DNA of 64,000 nucleotides from CAYWWM01 sp965198025. GTDB taxonomy: Bacteria; Acidobacteriota; Terriglobia; 2-12-FULL-54-10. The stretch lies in assembly GCA_965198025.1 (NCBI GenBank), contig OZ240237.1, positions 1,054,001-1,118,000 on the forward strand, in the 5' to 3' direction. The position numbers were made by a program, and so were the translations under genes. Shown here one piece after another: positions 26,150 through 35,244 of the stretch. Positions within the stretch are counted from its first letter, which is position 1. Every line of letters starts with the position of its first letter. A model generated the notes under the pieces. That model was given only the letters and a program-made list of their open reading frames with translations. It made no database searches and was not told the DNA's origin.

Positions 26150-26290
26150 ATGTGGTCAGATGCTTTCCTGATTGCAGGCGTGGGATTCGGCGTCGTGTTT
26201 GTCGTGCTGGCGCTGTTGATGACCTGTATGCGGATCGTGGGATCTGCAATGTCTGCGAAGAGCGCAAAGAAAACGGAACCTGCGAAATGA
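26150..26290 (+). CDS. OadG-like small subunit of Na+-pumping decarboxylase
   Basis: 46 residues: one membrane helix (FLIAGVGFGVVFVVLALLMT) followed by a short basic, Lys/Ala-rich tail. This is the layout of the OadG/MmdD subunit, which holds the complex together at the membrane. It is too short for many gene callers. It lies 75 bases after the alpha-subunit gene and 46 bases before the beta-subunit gene. The longer C-terminal region that carries a zinc-binding site in OadG is absent. Confidence 0.75.
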   Translation: MWSDAFLIAGVGFGVVFVVLALLMTCMRIVGSAMSAKSAKKTEPAK

Positions 26291-26336
26291 TCTTCCATCG
26301 AGAACAACAGACCCGGGATTGTAACGGGAGCGTGCC

Positions 26337-27467
26337 GTGCAGGAATTGACGCTCGAATCGTATCTCAGCCAGATCGGTGCTGCGAATTTGACCCTCGGCC
26401 ACGTAGTCATGTGGGCCATCGGTCTGGCGCTGATCTACCTCGCCATTCGGAAGAGGTACGAGCCGTTGCTGCTGTTGCCCATCGGCTTCGCGGTGTTCGT
26501 CGTGAACATGCCGCTGACGCCGCTCATGGGTGATCACGGAGATGTGCGCAACCTCCTGAACATCTTCTACCACTACGGAATCGAATGGGACGTGATCCCG
26601 CCAGTCATTTTTCTTGGACTGGGCGCGTTGACGGATTTCGGCCCGCTGATTGCCAACCCGAGAATGATTCTTCTCGGTGCTTCCTCGCAGTTGGGTGTCT
26701 ATGTGGCATTTTTTGGGGCGCTCTCACTCGATTTCAATTTAAATGAGGCAGCGTCTATCAGTATCATCGGCGGGGCTGACGGGCCGACCAGCGTGTTTCT
26801 GGCATCGACGCTGGCTCCGCATCTGCTGGGACCCGTGGCGATCTCGGCATACTCGTATATGGCTCTGGTACCGATCATTCAGCCGCCCATCATGAAGTTG
26901 CTGACGACCGAGTCGGAGCGCAAGATTCAGATGCGCCAAACGCGCCCCGTGTCCCGAACGGAAAGGATTGTTTTTCCGTTGACGACTTCGCTGGTCATTC
27001 TCCTGCTGGTTCCGCAGTCCGCGCCGCTGATTTCCATGTTCATGATCGGAAACTTGTTTCGGGAATCGAAGGTGGTGGACCGCCTGACCAATGCGGCACA
27101 AAATGAGTTGCTGAACCTAGCCACCATTTTCCTGGGCATTTCGGTCGGAGCCACGATGTCAGCAGAAACGTTTCTGCAGCCCCGAGCGCTGCTGATTTTT
27201 TCTCTCGGGTTGGTGGCATTCTCCTTCTCCACAATCGGCGGATTATTGTTCGCTAAACTGATGAACCTGTTCTTGAAGGATAAGATCAATCCGCTGATCG
27301 GTTCGGCGGGAGTTTCGGCAGTCCCGATGGCGGCGCGGGTTTCGGAGACCGTCGGTGTGCAAGCGAACCCGAAGAATCACCTCTTGATGCACGCCATCGG
27401 CCCGAACGTGGCCGGAGTGATCGGGACTCTCGTGGCTGCAGGCAGTTTCCTTGCTTTCCTTAGGTAA
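26337..27467 (+). CDS. mmdB: Na+-translocating decarboxylase beta subunit
   Basis: 376 residues, about nine to eleven membrane helices. Signature segments of the OadB/MmdB/GcdB family are clear: FLGLGALTDFGPLIANP, SIIGGADGPTSVFLAS with the sodium-binding Asp, and AGVSAVPMAARVSE. It decarboxylates carboxybiotin and couples this to Na+ export. It starts with GTG at 26337, with GGGAG seven bases upstream. Together with the two preceding genes it makes an alpha-gamma-beta operon. A biotin carrier protein is not found in the window. Confidence 0.9.
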   Translation: MQELTLESYLSQIGAANLTLGHVVMWAIGLALIYLAIRKRYEPLLLLPIGFAVFVVNMPLTPLMGDHGDVRNLLNIFYHYGIEWDVIPPVIFLGLGALTDFGPLIANPRMILLGASSQLGVYVAFFGALSLDFNLNEAASISIIGGADGPTSVFLASTLAPHLLGPVAISAYSYMALVPIIQPPIMKLLTTESERKIQMRQTRPVSRTERIVFPLTTSLVILLLVPQSAPLISMFMIGNLFRESKVVDRLTNAAQNELLNLATIFLGISVGATMSAETFLQPRALLIFSLGLVAFSFSTIGGLLFAKLMNLFLKDKINPLIGSAGVSAVPMAARVSETVGVQANPKNHLLMHAIGPNVAGVIGTLVAAGSFLAFLR

Positions 27468-27510
27468 CGGGTGCTGGCGAGCAAGGAGTTCTCAGAACCC
27501 CCAACACGTC

Positions 27511-28125
27511 ATGATCGCTCACCTGCAAGGTCGTCTGCTTTCGAAAACTCCCAACCGTGTCATAATCGACGCCGGTGGCGTCGGGTACGAGGTCACAATT
27601 CCGGTCTCCACCTTTTACGAGCTGGGAGAAGTCGGAGCGGAGACCAGCCTGTATGTGTATACCTACGTCCGGGAAGACGCGTTTACGCTATTTGGCTTTC
27701 GGACGGAGCGCGAGAAGAGTTTGTTTGAAAAGCTGCTGGGTGTTGCCGGCGTGGGCCCGAGACTGGCCGTCACGTTGCTGTCCGGGCTCGAGCCCGAGGA
27801 CTTGATTCTTGCCGTTCGGAAGAGTGACGTAGCGCGGTTGGTGTCGGTTCCGGGCGTCGGTCGGAAAACCGCCGAGCGGCTGATCGTCGAGTTGCGGGAG
27901 AGGCTGGCCAAGTTCGCCGTTGAAGAACCGGAGCGACTGTCGGTTCCCGCCACCCAGACGGGAGGAGTGGAAGACGATGTTCTTTCCGCTCTGGTGAACC
28001 TTGGTTATACACGCCCGGCGGCAGAAAGCGCCCTGCGCGAGGCACGCGACGCCAACCCCGGCGGAGAGTTCGAAGACTGGCTGCGCAGCTCGCTGCGGCT
28101 GCTGGCAAGAAAATTTTTCAAGTGA
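27511..28125 (+). CDS. ruvA: Holliday junction branch migration protein RuvA
   Basis: 204 residues. OB-fold domain (MIAHLQGRLL...GGVGYEV), two helix-hairpin-helix motifs (LLGVAGVGPRLAVTLLSG and LVSVPGVGRKTAERLIVEL), and the C-terminal domain that contacts RuvB. RuvA tetramers bind the Holliday junction and load RuvB. The ATG at 27511 is the family start. The usual partner ruvB is about 4.2 kb away, beyond mobile-element debris. Confidence 0.95.
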   Translation: MIAHLQGRLLSKTPNRVIIDAGGVGYEVTIPVSTFYELGEVGAETSLYVYTYVREDAFTLFGFRTEREKSLFEKLLGVAGVGPRLAVTLLSGLEPEDLILAVRKSDVARLVSVPGVGRKTAERLIVELRERLAKFAVEEPERLSVPATQTGGVEDDVLSALVNLGYTRPAAESALREARDANPGGEFEDWLRSSLRLLARKFFK

Positions 28126-28282
28126 CATGCTAGACTGTCACCCGATGAGCGAGCGGCAGACGGTTGACCACATGCATTAGCGTACCCGGAACGCGCCGGT
28201 CGGGTTGCTCACCGCGCTGCCCGAAAAGCAGCCTTGCTCAAGGAGTTGCCCCCCGACACGCGCCGCGTCCTGGACTGAGGCT

Positions 28283-28341
28283 CGGGGAATGGGTGCTTAT
28301 ATTGCAGCGGGTCGGCGGTTCGAATCCAGCCGCCCCGACCA
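28283..28341 (+). other. tRNA-like 3' fragment
   Basis: GGCGGTTCGAATCC followed by GCCGCCCCGACCA looks like a T-arm, acceptor 3' strand and encoded CCA, and resembles the 3' half of tRNA-Pro. CGGGG at 28283 could pair with CCCCG of the acceptor. The D-arm is missing and the T-stem has mismatches, so this is not a functional tRNA. The rest of 28126-28373 holds no recognised gene. Confidence 0.35.
28294..28306. repeat. 13-base direct repeat, left copy
   Basis: TGCTTATATTGCA; the same 13 bases recur at 32152-32164. The two copies bracket the material that separates ruvA from ruvB. Confidence 0.4.
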
Positions 28342-28373
28342 TTTAACTTCTGTGTTTTTAGTACCCTTTTTTC

Positions 28374-29136
28374 GGCTTTGTCAAGTTAAGGCAGGATCAG
28401 GCACAATTGGCGGATGAAATCACAATATCGAGGCCATCGTTTTCCATCTGAAATCATCAGCCATGCCGTCAGGCTGTACCATCGGTTCGCGCTGAGCTTT
28501 CGAGATGTCAAAGATCTGCTTACTGAGCGAGGCAATTCGGTATTGGTGTCTGAAGTTCGGTCCAGCCTATGCTCGCAATCTGCGGAGGAAGCAGGGGCGG
28601 CTCGGCGACATCTGGCATGTAGATGAGCTTTTCATCAAAATCCGAGGTCAGCATCTCTATCTGTGGCGTGCCGTCGATCAGGATGGAGACGTGATCGACA
28701 TTCTGGTTAGCAAGCGTAGAGATCGTCGAGCCGCTACGCGATTCTTTCGTAAGATGTTGCAACATCAGAGACAACCACCCTGGCAACTGATCACCGACAA
28801 GCTGCGGAGTTATGGGGCTGCACATCGGGAGACCTTTCCTTCCGTTGTGCATCGCACCGGTCAATACGAGAACAACCGGGCTGAAGCCTCTCATCAGCCA
28901 ACGCGTCTGAGACGGTTCAAATCAATAGAGCAGGCCCAACGTTTTCTCTCCGTACACGGTCCCATTCAGAACCTATTTCGAGTTGGTCGTCATCATCTGA
29001 AAGCACAACATCATCGACTGCTCCGAGGCCGGGCATTTTCCGATTGGAGAGAATTGACGTGCGCCTGTTGAGGCGTTGTAGGAGTCCTATTGTTTTCGAG
29101 AGAATCTCGCCTTGGTTCCGTTAACTTGACAGTGCC
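28374..29136 (+). mobile_element. IS6-family insertion sequence, inactive
   Basis: About 763 bases bounded by GGCTTTGTCAAGTTAA (28374-28389) and the inverted TTAACTTGACAGTGCC (29121-29136), which agree at 14 of 16 positions. The GGC start and total size fit IS6 elements. No target duplication is seen in the 8 flanking bases on each side, so it is old or has recombined. Confidence 0.75.
28414..29071 (+). pseudogene. IS6-family transposase, frameshifted
   Basis: Begins MKSQYRGHRFPSEIISHAVR and FRDVKDLLTERG in one frame. It then loses about 20 bases near 28534 and resumes in another frame with IRYWCLKFGPAYARNLRRK, the catalytic region DIWHVDELFIKIRG, WRAVDQDGDVIDILVSKRRD, and HRTGQYENNRAEASHQ. 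The D-D-E residues are still visible. A small in-frame loss near TRLRRFKS removes another four or five residues. The frameshift separates the DNA-binding N-terminus from the catalytic core. Confidence 0.85.
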
Positions 29137-29301
29137 AACCAAACCCTTCCCCGTTCCCATAATGGTCTGGTTTTGCTCCGCCCTTGACACGCGGTTGTGT
29201 GATACTCTGCAGACGCCTATCCCAGCGGAACTCTTCGGTTCGAGCAGGACACGATCAACCCAACTTCGCGGGAGTGCTGCGAGTTGGATGGAGGATGAGT
29301 G

Positions 29302-29754
29302 ATGGGAGACCTTCAGGAATGGCTGAGTCCGGCGCTTGTATGGTCCGCCTTGGGACTCATCCTGTTGCTGCTGGAATTTACGAGCCCTGGATTGATTCTG
29401 GGGTTCTTTGTGATCGGTGCTTGGCTGGTGGCGCTCATCAGTTTGGTCGTGGAAATTCCACTGAACTTGCAGCTGGGCGTCTTCGTCGTCTCTTCGGTTG
29501 TGGGCCTGCTCTTTTTTCGCAGCAGGTTCAAGACGCTTTTCAACCAGGATGAACAGGTTGGTGACGATGAAACACTGCATGAGTTTGTGGGCAAACAGGC
29601 AGTGGTGAGCCAAGAGATTCACCCCTACAAGGCAGGCAAGGTCGACTTTCGCGGCACCTCTTGGGGGGCCGAGGCCGATGAGACAATTGCGGTAGGGTCA
29701 GCGGTTGAAATCGTAGACAGAGAGAATCTTATGTTAAAGGTAAGAGCGTTGTAA
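29302..29754 (+). CDS. NfeD family membrane protein
   Basis: 150 residues: two or three N-terminal membrane helices (LVWSALGLILLLLEFTSPGL, VIGAWLVALISLVVEI, LGVFVVSSVVGLLFF) and a C-terminal OB-fold domain (about 85-150). This is the short NfeD form without a protease. The next gene, 10 bases on, is a stomatin-like SPFH protein, the standard pairing. The role is in membrane quality control or microdomains. GGAGG lies before the ATG at 29302. Confidence 0.85.
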   Translation: MGDLQEWLSPALVWSALGLILLLLEFTSPGLILGFFVIGAWLVALISLVVEIPLNLQLGVFVVSSVVGLLFFRSRFKTLFNQDEQVGDDETLHEFVGKQAVVSQEIHPYKAGKVDFRGTSWGAEADETIAVGSAVEIVDRENLMLKVRAL

Positions 29755-29764
29755 GGAGGTCGCC

Positions 29765-30688
29765 ATGGACACCGGTACGTTTTTTCTTTTCGTTCTGATT
29801 GCCGTTGCGCTGGTTGCGTTTTTCAAAACCATCCAGATCGTTCCGCAGAGGACTGCCGTTATCGTCGAGCGCTTGGGCAAGTACCGAGCCACGCTCGACG
29901 CTGGATTCCACATCCTATTGCCGTTTGTGGATCACATTGCCTACAAGCAAACACTGAAGGAGGAGGCTGTGGACGTGCCGCCGCAGACTTGTATCACGCA
30001 AGATAACATCTCGGTGGAAGTAGACGGGATTCTCTATCTACAGGTCATCGACCCGATGAAGGCATCCTACGGGATCAATAATTATCAGTTCGCCTCCACG
30101 CAGCTGGCACAGACAACCATGAGGAGCGTTATCGGTAGGCTGGAGCTGGACCGTACCTTTGAGGAGCGGGATACGATCAATTCGGAGATTGTCGACGCAG
30201 TAGACAAGGCCTCTGCTCCCTGGGGTGTCAAGGTCACCCGGTATGAGGTCAAGAACATCATCCCGCCGCAGAGCATCAAGGACGCGATGGAAAAGCAGAT
30301 GCGAGCCGAGCGTGAGAAGCGCGCCATGATCGCCGAATCAGAAGGTGCAAAGCAGGCCAAGATCAACGTGGCCGAAGGGGATAAGCAGGAGCTGATCGAA
30401 CGCTCCGAGGGTGAGAGGGAGCGCCGAATCAATGAAGCGGTTGGGAGGGCGTCAGAGATCGAAAAGGTAGCCGAAGCTACCGCGAAAGGGATCCGGGAAA
30501 TCGCCTCCGCGATCAACCAGGATGGAGGCATGAATGCAGTTAATTTGCGCGTTGCTGAGCAGTACATCAAGGAGTTCGGCAATCTGGCCAAGACGAATAA
30601 TTCTTTGATTATTCCCTCGAATCTTTCTGACATTGCCGGCATGATCGCCTCGGCGATGACCGTGATTCGCGATAGTCGAAGCAAGTGA
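29765..30688 (+). CDS. SPFH/band 7 stomatin-like protein (paraslipin/QmcA type)
   Basis: 307 residues: N-terminal membrane helix (FFLFVLIAVALVAFFKTI), then the band-7 domain (IVPQRTAVIVERLGKY, LDAGFHILLPFVDHI, DNISVEVDGILYLQV, LGVKVTRYEVKNI-like segment), then a Glu/Ala/Lys-rich coiled coil. It forms large oligomers on the membrane and usually works with NfeD, whose gene directly precedes it. AAGGAGG lies before the ATG. Confidence 0.9.
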   Translation: MDTGTFFLFVLIAVALVAFFKTIQIVPQRTAVIVERLGKYRATLDAGFHILLPFVDHIAYKQTLKEEAVDVPPQTCITQDNISVEVDGILYLQVIDPMKASYGINNYQFASTQLAQTTMRSVIGRLELDRTFEERDTINSEIVDAVDKASAPWGVKVTRYEVKNIIPPQSIKDAMEKQMRAEREKRAMIAESEGAKQAKINVAEGDKQELIERSEGERERRINEAVGRASEIEKVAEATAKGIREIASAINQDGGMNAVNLRVAEQYIKEFGNLAKTNNSLIIPSNLSDIAGMIASAMTVIRDSRSK

Positions 30689-30865
30689 TTGCAGGTTGTC
30701 TGGGGTAGTTTGAAACGTGGGAGACTGGCCCAGGGAACCGGAACTCCATCGGCCTGGATCGTTCAGAGACACACTTCAGTGCAGGCAAGGGGAGATTGTG
30801 CTGCTGACCGGCGTGTTGCACGATTCCATCCCGGCGCGAGTGGGGCCACTTTCCCAACCCCTCGT

Positions 30866-31512
30866 TCACGACACCACGGCGTAGGATTTCAGCCTACCGA
30901 GTTCGGCCATCTGGTTGAGGATGTGACACCCGATCGCGGCCTCTCTCCGTTGCGCCTTGCTGTGCCTCGCCTGCAGGCCGCCTCCGAACACGGACTTGTA
31001 GCGGAAGAAGCTGTTTTCAACGCGCCTGCTGTCGGTAGCCCGACTCCTTCTGCCACTCCCGTCGCCCGACCTTGCGAATCCTCTGAAAAGCCGCTTCACG
31101 CTGCGCCCAGGGGCCGTCCGTGGGACACCGCAGAGCGACGAGGGGGGATCACAATCACGACGTTCTCTGTACCGGCCGCGGCTGATCCGATCGTAGACCG
31201 ATCTGTGGACGTAGGCCCCGTCCGCCCTGAAACGCCGGATGGGAACTGGGGTCGGGTCGAGAAGATCAGGGAGTCGTCCCGGCTGTTCGCTGTGAGTTCG
31301 GCTGCCACAATAAACCTCTTGGCAGCCACTCCGATGGGCAGCTTCCGCCGCCCCCGGCGTTTCTTCGATGCCTTGTGCTTGTGTGCGTTCCATTCGCCGC
31401 AACCCAGAATCTTGAACTCTGTAGAATCAATGATCAGGTCGATTGGGCCGTCGCCGCGGCTCCTGAGGCTACGCTCGTACTCGCTTCAGTTCCGGATTCT
31501 GTATTTCGTCAT
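30866..31512 (-). pseudogene. IS5-family transposase relic
   Basis: The minus strand shows the order of an IS5-type DDE transposase in three frames: SEYERSLRSRGDG, DSTEFKILGCGEWNAHKHK, RFIVAAELTANSRDDSL, IRRFRADGAYVHRSVYDRI, VVIVIPPRRSAVS, and VENSFFRYKSVFGGGLQAR near the end. A TGA replaces an expected Trp soon after the start and several frameshifts follow. The ends of the element were not found. Confidence 0.75.
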
Positions 31513-32327
31513 GTTTGGCGGTTGATTCGGCTCGATTTCCTTGCGGCCATGACGTTGCCCCCTCCATCTCCATGATGGACCGGAACCCCACGCCGATGCT
31601 AGCGTGGCCGCTTACGCCGATTCCTGCACCAATGCGGCGGCATTGGTCAACCTCCGTAGGTCGGCCACGGTCAGGGACGCTTCGCGGACCCGTTGTGCTC
31701 GCGACAAGAGGGGTGTCGTCCGCGTGGACTAGAATAACGGACATCTTGTTCGACACTATCCGACTGTATAATGGGTTGCGAGGGAAAGGAAAAATTGACG
31801 CCTTCGGATAAATAGTTCGCAAAGGCGAAGAAGAAAATAGAGAGCGGTCACTACAGCTTTGCTGTGGACTCCGAAGCAGAGGGTGGTGGTTAGGGAAAGC
31901 AGGTCCCCCGGCTCGACAAAGCGCGTCCTCACGACGAGCCGGGCTATTGCAGATCGAAAACCATTACTGCAACAACGTGCTGCGCAGCCCGTAGAGCATG
32001 GCCGTGGCAGCAACCACCGTCAAGAAACCGTCAGGAAACTCGCCCATCAAGCGGGCTAGGCGTAGGTGTTGCGAGCGAAAGCAGACGCCCCAAAACCGTG
32101 TAATAGCAACGAAAGGAAGGAGTTGGGAGAAAACCGCGGAAGACGGTTGCCTGCTTATATTGCATCTCGTGCTGCTGGGGCAACCGAACGTAGGAAGAGT
32201 CGCCCTGGATTTTCACGCCCTATGCTGGATCGTTTGAAGGAGAGGGTCGCTCCAAGATTCTCGCCGTCTCCATAGCTCCGCTCATTTTGGTTCTGACGTC
32301 CTGACTCCTGTATATTGTCATTCTGCA
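31513..32327. other. non-coding stretch upstream of ruvB
   Basis: About 815 bases without a convincing gene on either strand. It lies between the IS5 relic and ruvB and is probably debris of the same mobile-element region. It holds the right copy of the 13-base repeat at 32152-32164. Confidence 0.5.
32152..32164. repeat. 13-base direct repeat, right copy
   Basis: TGCTTATATTGCA, identical to 28294-28306. Too short to prove anything alone, but its position before ruvB matches the left copy after ruvA. Confidence 0.4.
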
Positions 32328-33356
32328 ATGTCCAACGACGAACGAGAGCGGATTGTTTCCGGGTCGGTGCTCCCGGACGAGCAGACATTTGAATACAGTC
32401 TGCGCCCGAAGATGCTGCGTGAGTTCATTGGCCAGCAGAAGGTCAAGGACAACCTGGCGGTCGCGATTCAAGCCGCCAAGGGCCGAGGCGAAGTTCTGGA
32501 CCACGTGCTTCTGTACGGCCCTCCCGGTCTCGGGAAAACGACGCTTGCCAACATCATCGCCAACGAGATGAGTGTTGCGTACCAGGGGACCTCCGGGCCG
32601 GTGATCGAGGACAAGAAGGACCTGGCTGCTATCCTGAGCAACGTCGAGAAGCTGCAGATCCTCTTCATTGACGAGATTCACCGCCTGCCGAGCCAGATCG
32701 AGGAGCTGCTCTATCCAGCTCTGGAGGACTTTCACATTGATTACATCGTGGGACAGGGACCGGCGGCGCGGACCATCAAGCTGAACGTTGCACCTTTTAC
32801 ACTGGTTGGAGCCACGACGCGCGCCGGCCTGATCAGCGGACCTCTACGCGGACGGTTCGGTATTGTCCACCGTTTGGATTTCTACACTGCAGAGGAGCTT
32901 GAAATCATCGTCCGCCGCTCCGCCGAGATCCTGGGAATCGGCGTGGAGAGGGACGGCACTGGCGAGATCGCCCGCCGCAGCCGCGGGACGCCTCGAATCG
33001 CCAACCGGTTACTGCGACGCGTCCGGGACTTTGCGGAAGTGAAGGCCGACGGCCGGATCACCGGGGACGTAGCACGCTCCGCGCTTGAAATGCTCGAAGT
33101 GGATCACTACGGATTCGATGAAGTGGACCGCAAGCTGCTCCTGACGATCATCGAGAAGTACAGCGGAGGGCCGGTTGGAGTGAACACTCTGGCGGCTTCC
33201 TTGAGCGAGGAAGTGGATGCCATCGAAGAGTTGTACGAGCCCTACCTGATTCAGATCGGCTTCTTGCACCGCACGCCGCGCGGCCGCGTGGCCACTCCGC
33301 TCGCCTACCAGCACTTCGGCGTCCAGCCTGGGAGCGCCCAGAACCGTTTGATTTGA
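32328..33356 (+). CDS. ruvB: Holliday junction branch migration helicase RuvB
   Basis: 342 residues. Walker A GPPGLGKTT, Walker B LFIDEIHRL, sensor 1 LVGATTRAG, arginine-finger segment GPLRGRFGI, sensor 2 RGTPRIANRLLRRVRDFA and the C-terminal winged helix ending in IGFLHRTPRGR. It is the AAA+ motor that drives branch migration with RuvA. The folK gene follows six bases on. Confidence 0.97.
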   Translation: MSNDERERIVSGSVLPDEQTFEYSLRPKMLREFIGQQKVKDNLAVAIQAAKGRGEVLDHVLLYGPPGLGKTTLANIIANEMSVAYQGTSGPVIEDKKDLAAILSNVEKLQILFIDEIHRLPSQIEELLYPALEDFHIDYIVGQGPAARTIKLNVAPFTLVGATTRAGLISGPLRGRFGIVHRLDFYTAEELEIIVRRSAEILGIGVERDGTGEIARRSRGTPRIANRLLRRVRDFAEVKADGRITGDVARSALEMLEVDHYGFDEVDRKLLLTIIEKYSGGPVGVNTLAASLSEEVDAIEELYEPYLIQIGFLHRTPRGRVATPLAYQHFGVQPGSAQNRLI

Positions 33357-33362
33357 GGTCCC

Positions 33363-33905
33363 ATGGCAGAATCCATCACAGCCTATCTTGGGTTGGGGTC
33401 AAACGAGGGAAACCGGTTGCGGAATCTACGGCTTGCTTGCGTCGCGCTTTCAGACTGTGGAATTGATATCCTGCGGGCGTCATCTGTCTATGAAACTGAA
33501 CCCGTGGACCTGCGGGAGCAGGCGTGGTTCCTGAACTGCGTGATCAAGGTCGAAACGTCGTTTGGGCCCTTGCGCCTGCTCCAGAAACTCGCCCAGATCG
33601 AGCAGGAACTGGGACGAAAACGGAGGCGGCCAAAGGGACCTCGCACGATCGACCTCGACATTCTGCTGTATGGGAATTCGATCATTCAAAAAGAAAACTT
33701 GACGGTACCGCACCCAGAGTTGCACCGGCGGCGGTTCGTGCTTATCCCTTTGCGGGAGATTGTCCCGACGCTCAAGCTGCCGCTCTTGGACAGAACCCCG
33801 AAGGAGCTCGTCGTGCAACTGCAGGACTCGTCCGAGGTATTCCGGCTCTCCACCCCGTTACTGGCGGAAGTCACCTTAGAAAAGGCCGGTCAGCAAACTG
33901 CCTGA
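33363..33905 (+). CDS. folK: 2-amino-4-hydroxy-6-hydroxymethyldihydropteridine pyrophosphokinase
   Basis: 180 residues. HPPK signatures: LGLGSNEGNR near the start, VYETEPV, and the catalytic/metal segment RPKGPRTIDLDILLYG with the paired aspartates, followed by LTVPHPELHRRRFVLIPLREI. It transfers pyrophosphate from ATP to the pterin in folate synthesis. It starts six bases after ruvB, so the two are probably co-transcribed. Confidence 0.95.
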   Translation: MAESITAYLGLGSNEGNRLRNLRLACVALSDCGIDILRASSVYETEPVDLREQAWFLNCVIKVETSFGPLRLLQKLAQIEQELGRKRRRPKGPRTIDLDILLYGNSIIQKENLTVPHPELHRRRFVLIPLREIVPTLKLPLLDRTPKELVVQLQDSSEVFRLSTPLLAEVTLEKAGQQTA

Positions 33906-33931
33906 TCGGCTCGAAACAACTAACAACTGCC

Positions 33932-34606
33932 TCACTGTTTCTGGTAAACAACGAACCACTTGCTTCCGGGGAAAAGATCGCCATGGTCCGTCGCCACTCG
34001 GAACCCGAGCGAGGACATCCACCGGTCCGCTTCGGCCCGGCTGACGAGCATCTCGGGACTTCCGGCGTGAGGAGTGTCCGAAGCGCTTGGATCCATGTCG
34101 ATAACTGTCAGCATGCCGCCCGGCTTGATGTAGGTGGCAAGCGCTTTGAGATAGGCTTCCCGGTTCTCAATGTGATGGAGTACGTCGTGGATGAAAGCCA
34201 TGTCGACATCGTTCGCCGGGATGTCCGGGTCTTCAAACTTGCCCAGGACGGTCTGAATGTTGGAAAGGTTCTCCTGGTGAGCCCGCTGATTGATGTGGTC
34301 AAGCAAGCCTTGATCAATGTCCACCGCGTAGACTTTTCCGGACGTGCCCACGGCTTTTGCGAATGGTAACGAAAAGACCCCCGAACCGGCCCCGATGTCC
34401 GCGACCACCGTGCCAGGTCTGATCACCAGCCGCGAGACAACTTCCTCGATCTGAAGGTCTGCGACGCGCTCGGACCGCTCCAATCGGTCGATCCAGTCCG
34501 AAGCTTGGCGGCCGCCGAGCTGAAGAGCATACGACGTCGTGGAGCCAGCCGAAAGCAGCAGCAGGCCGGCTAGCACAAGACCAAGTAAATGAGTTCTTTT
34601 CCGCAT
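33932..34606 (-). CDS. exported class I SAM-dependent methyltransferase
   Basis: 224 residues. The first ~28 are a signal peptide (MRKRTHLLGLVLAGLLLLS). The rest is a Rossmann methyltransferase: motif I VVADIGAGSGVFSLP, acidic loop VYAVDIDQGLL, motif IV-like VDMAFIHDVLHH, and LKPGGML-type segment (IKPGGMLTVIDMD). The ATG at 34606 is backed by AGGAGGAG directly upstream. An exported enzyme of this class is odd because SAM is cytoplasmic; it may act anchored on the inner face or bind another ligand. Confidence 0.8.
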   Translation of the reverse strand: MRKRTHLLGLVLAGLLLLSAGSTTSYALQLGGRQASDWIDRLERSERVADLQIEEVVSRLVIRPGTVVADIGAGSGVFSLPFAKAVGTSGKVYAVDIDQGLLDHINQRAHQENLSNIQTVLGKFEDPDIPANDVDMAFIHDVLHHIENREAYLKALATYIKPGGMLTVIDMDPSASDTPHAGSPEMLVSRAEADRWMSSLGFRVATDHGDLFPGSKWFVVYQKQ

Positions 34607-34761
34607 ATTCTCCTCCTGTGAAACAGATACTAGCATGAACATCAACTTTCTCTCAACCCAGGGAGGCTCAAAGGGTAATGTTGAGCCGCTCAGGTGAGGT
34701 ATAATCTGAGCAAACAAGGAGCCAGATATCCTTCCGGTGGATGGATTTAGGAGGTAGCCCT

Positions 34762-35166
34762 ATGAACCGATGGATTTTGTTGCTTGCAACCGGAATCGCG
34801 ATCTCTGTCGGCGCGGCCCGCGCGCATCATTCGGTTTCGGGCGCGTACGACACCAGCAAGCAAGTGACCATTGAGGGTGTCATCGCGCAGTTTCATTTCG
34901 TAAATCCGCATCCGTTTGTCACGGTGGAAGTCCAGCAGAAAGGCGCTGGCGCAAAGCAGTGGCGAGGTGAGATGGACAACCGTAGGGAGCTGGTTGCCGT
35001 GGGGGTGACCCGGGAGACGATTCAGCCGGGAGACCGGGTGATCGTGACAGGCAACCCCTCGCGCTCCGAGTCCTCGGCCGTCTACATCCGCAAACTGGAT
35101 CGGCCCGTGGACGGCTTTGTGTACGAGCAGGTAGGCAGCAGCCCGCAGGTCCGCTCCCCGCGGTAG
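34762..35166 (+). CDS. DUF6152-type secreted protein
   Basis: 134 residues with a signal peptide (LLATGIAISVGAARA) directly followed by HHS, the conserved start of mature DUF6152 proteins (AHHSVSGAYD). A small all-beta domain follows, with VNPHPFVTVEVQ and the OB-like ending GDRVIVTGNPSRSES. TAGGAGGTAG precedes the ATG at 34762. Function is unknown; the exposed N-terminal His-His could bind metal. A second member lies at 53031-53405. Confidence 0.8.
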   Translation: MNRWILLLATGIAISVGAARAHHSVSGAYDTSKQVTIEGVIAQFHFVNPHPFVTVEVQQKGAGAKQWRGEMDNRRELVAVGVTRETIQPGDRVIVTGNPSRSESSAVYIRKLDRPVDGFVYEQVGSSPQVRSPR

Positions 35167-35244
35167 TTGCGAAAGGCCTGCACTCTCGACAGGAATTGTC
35201 AGACGTCAGGAGAGTCTCAAAGGACGAGCGGCGGGGAAGAGCCC

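Noticed and set aside
28246..28341. A possible selC (tRNA-Sec) gene
   Set aside because: No long extra arm, no 8-bp acceptor partner and no UCA anticodon could be fitted.
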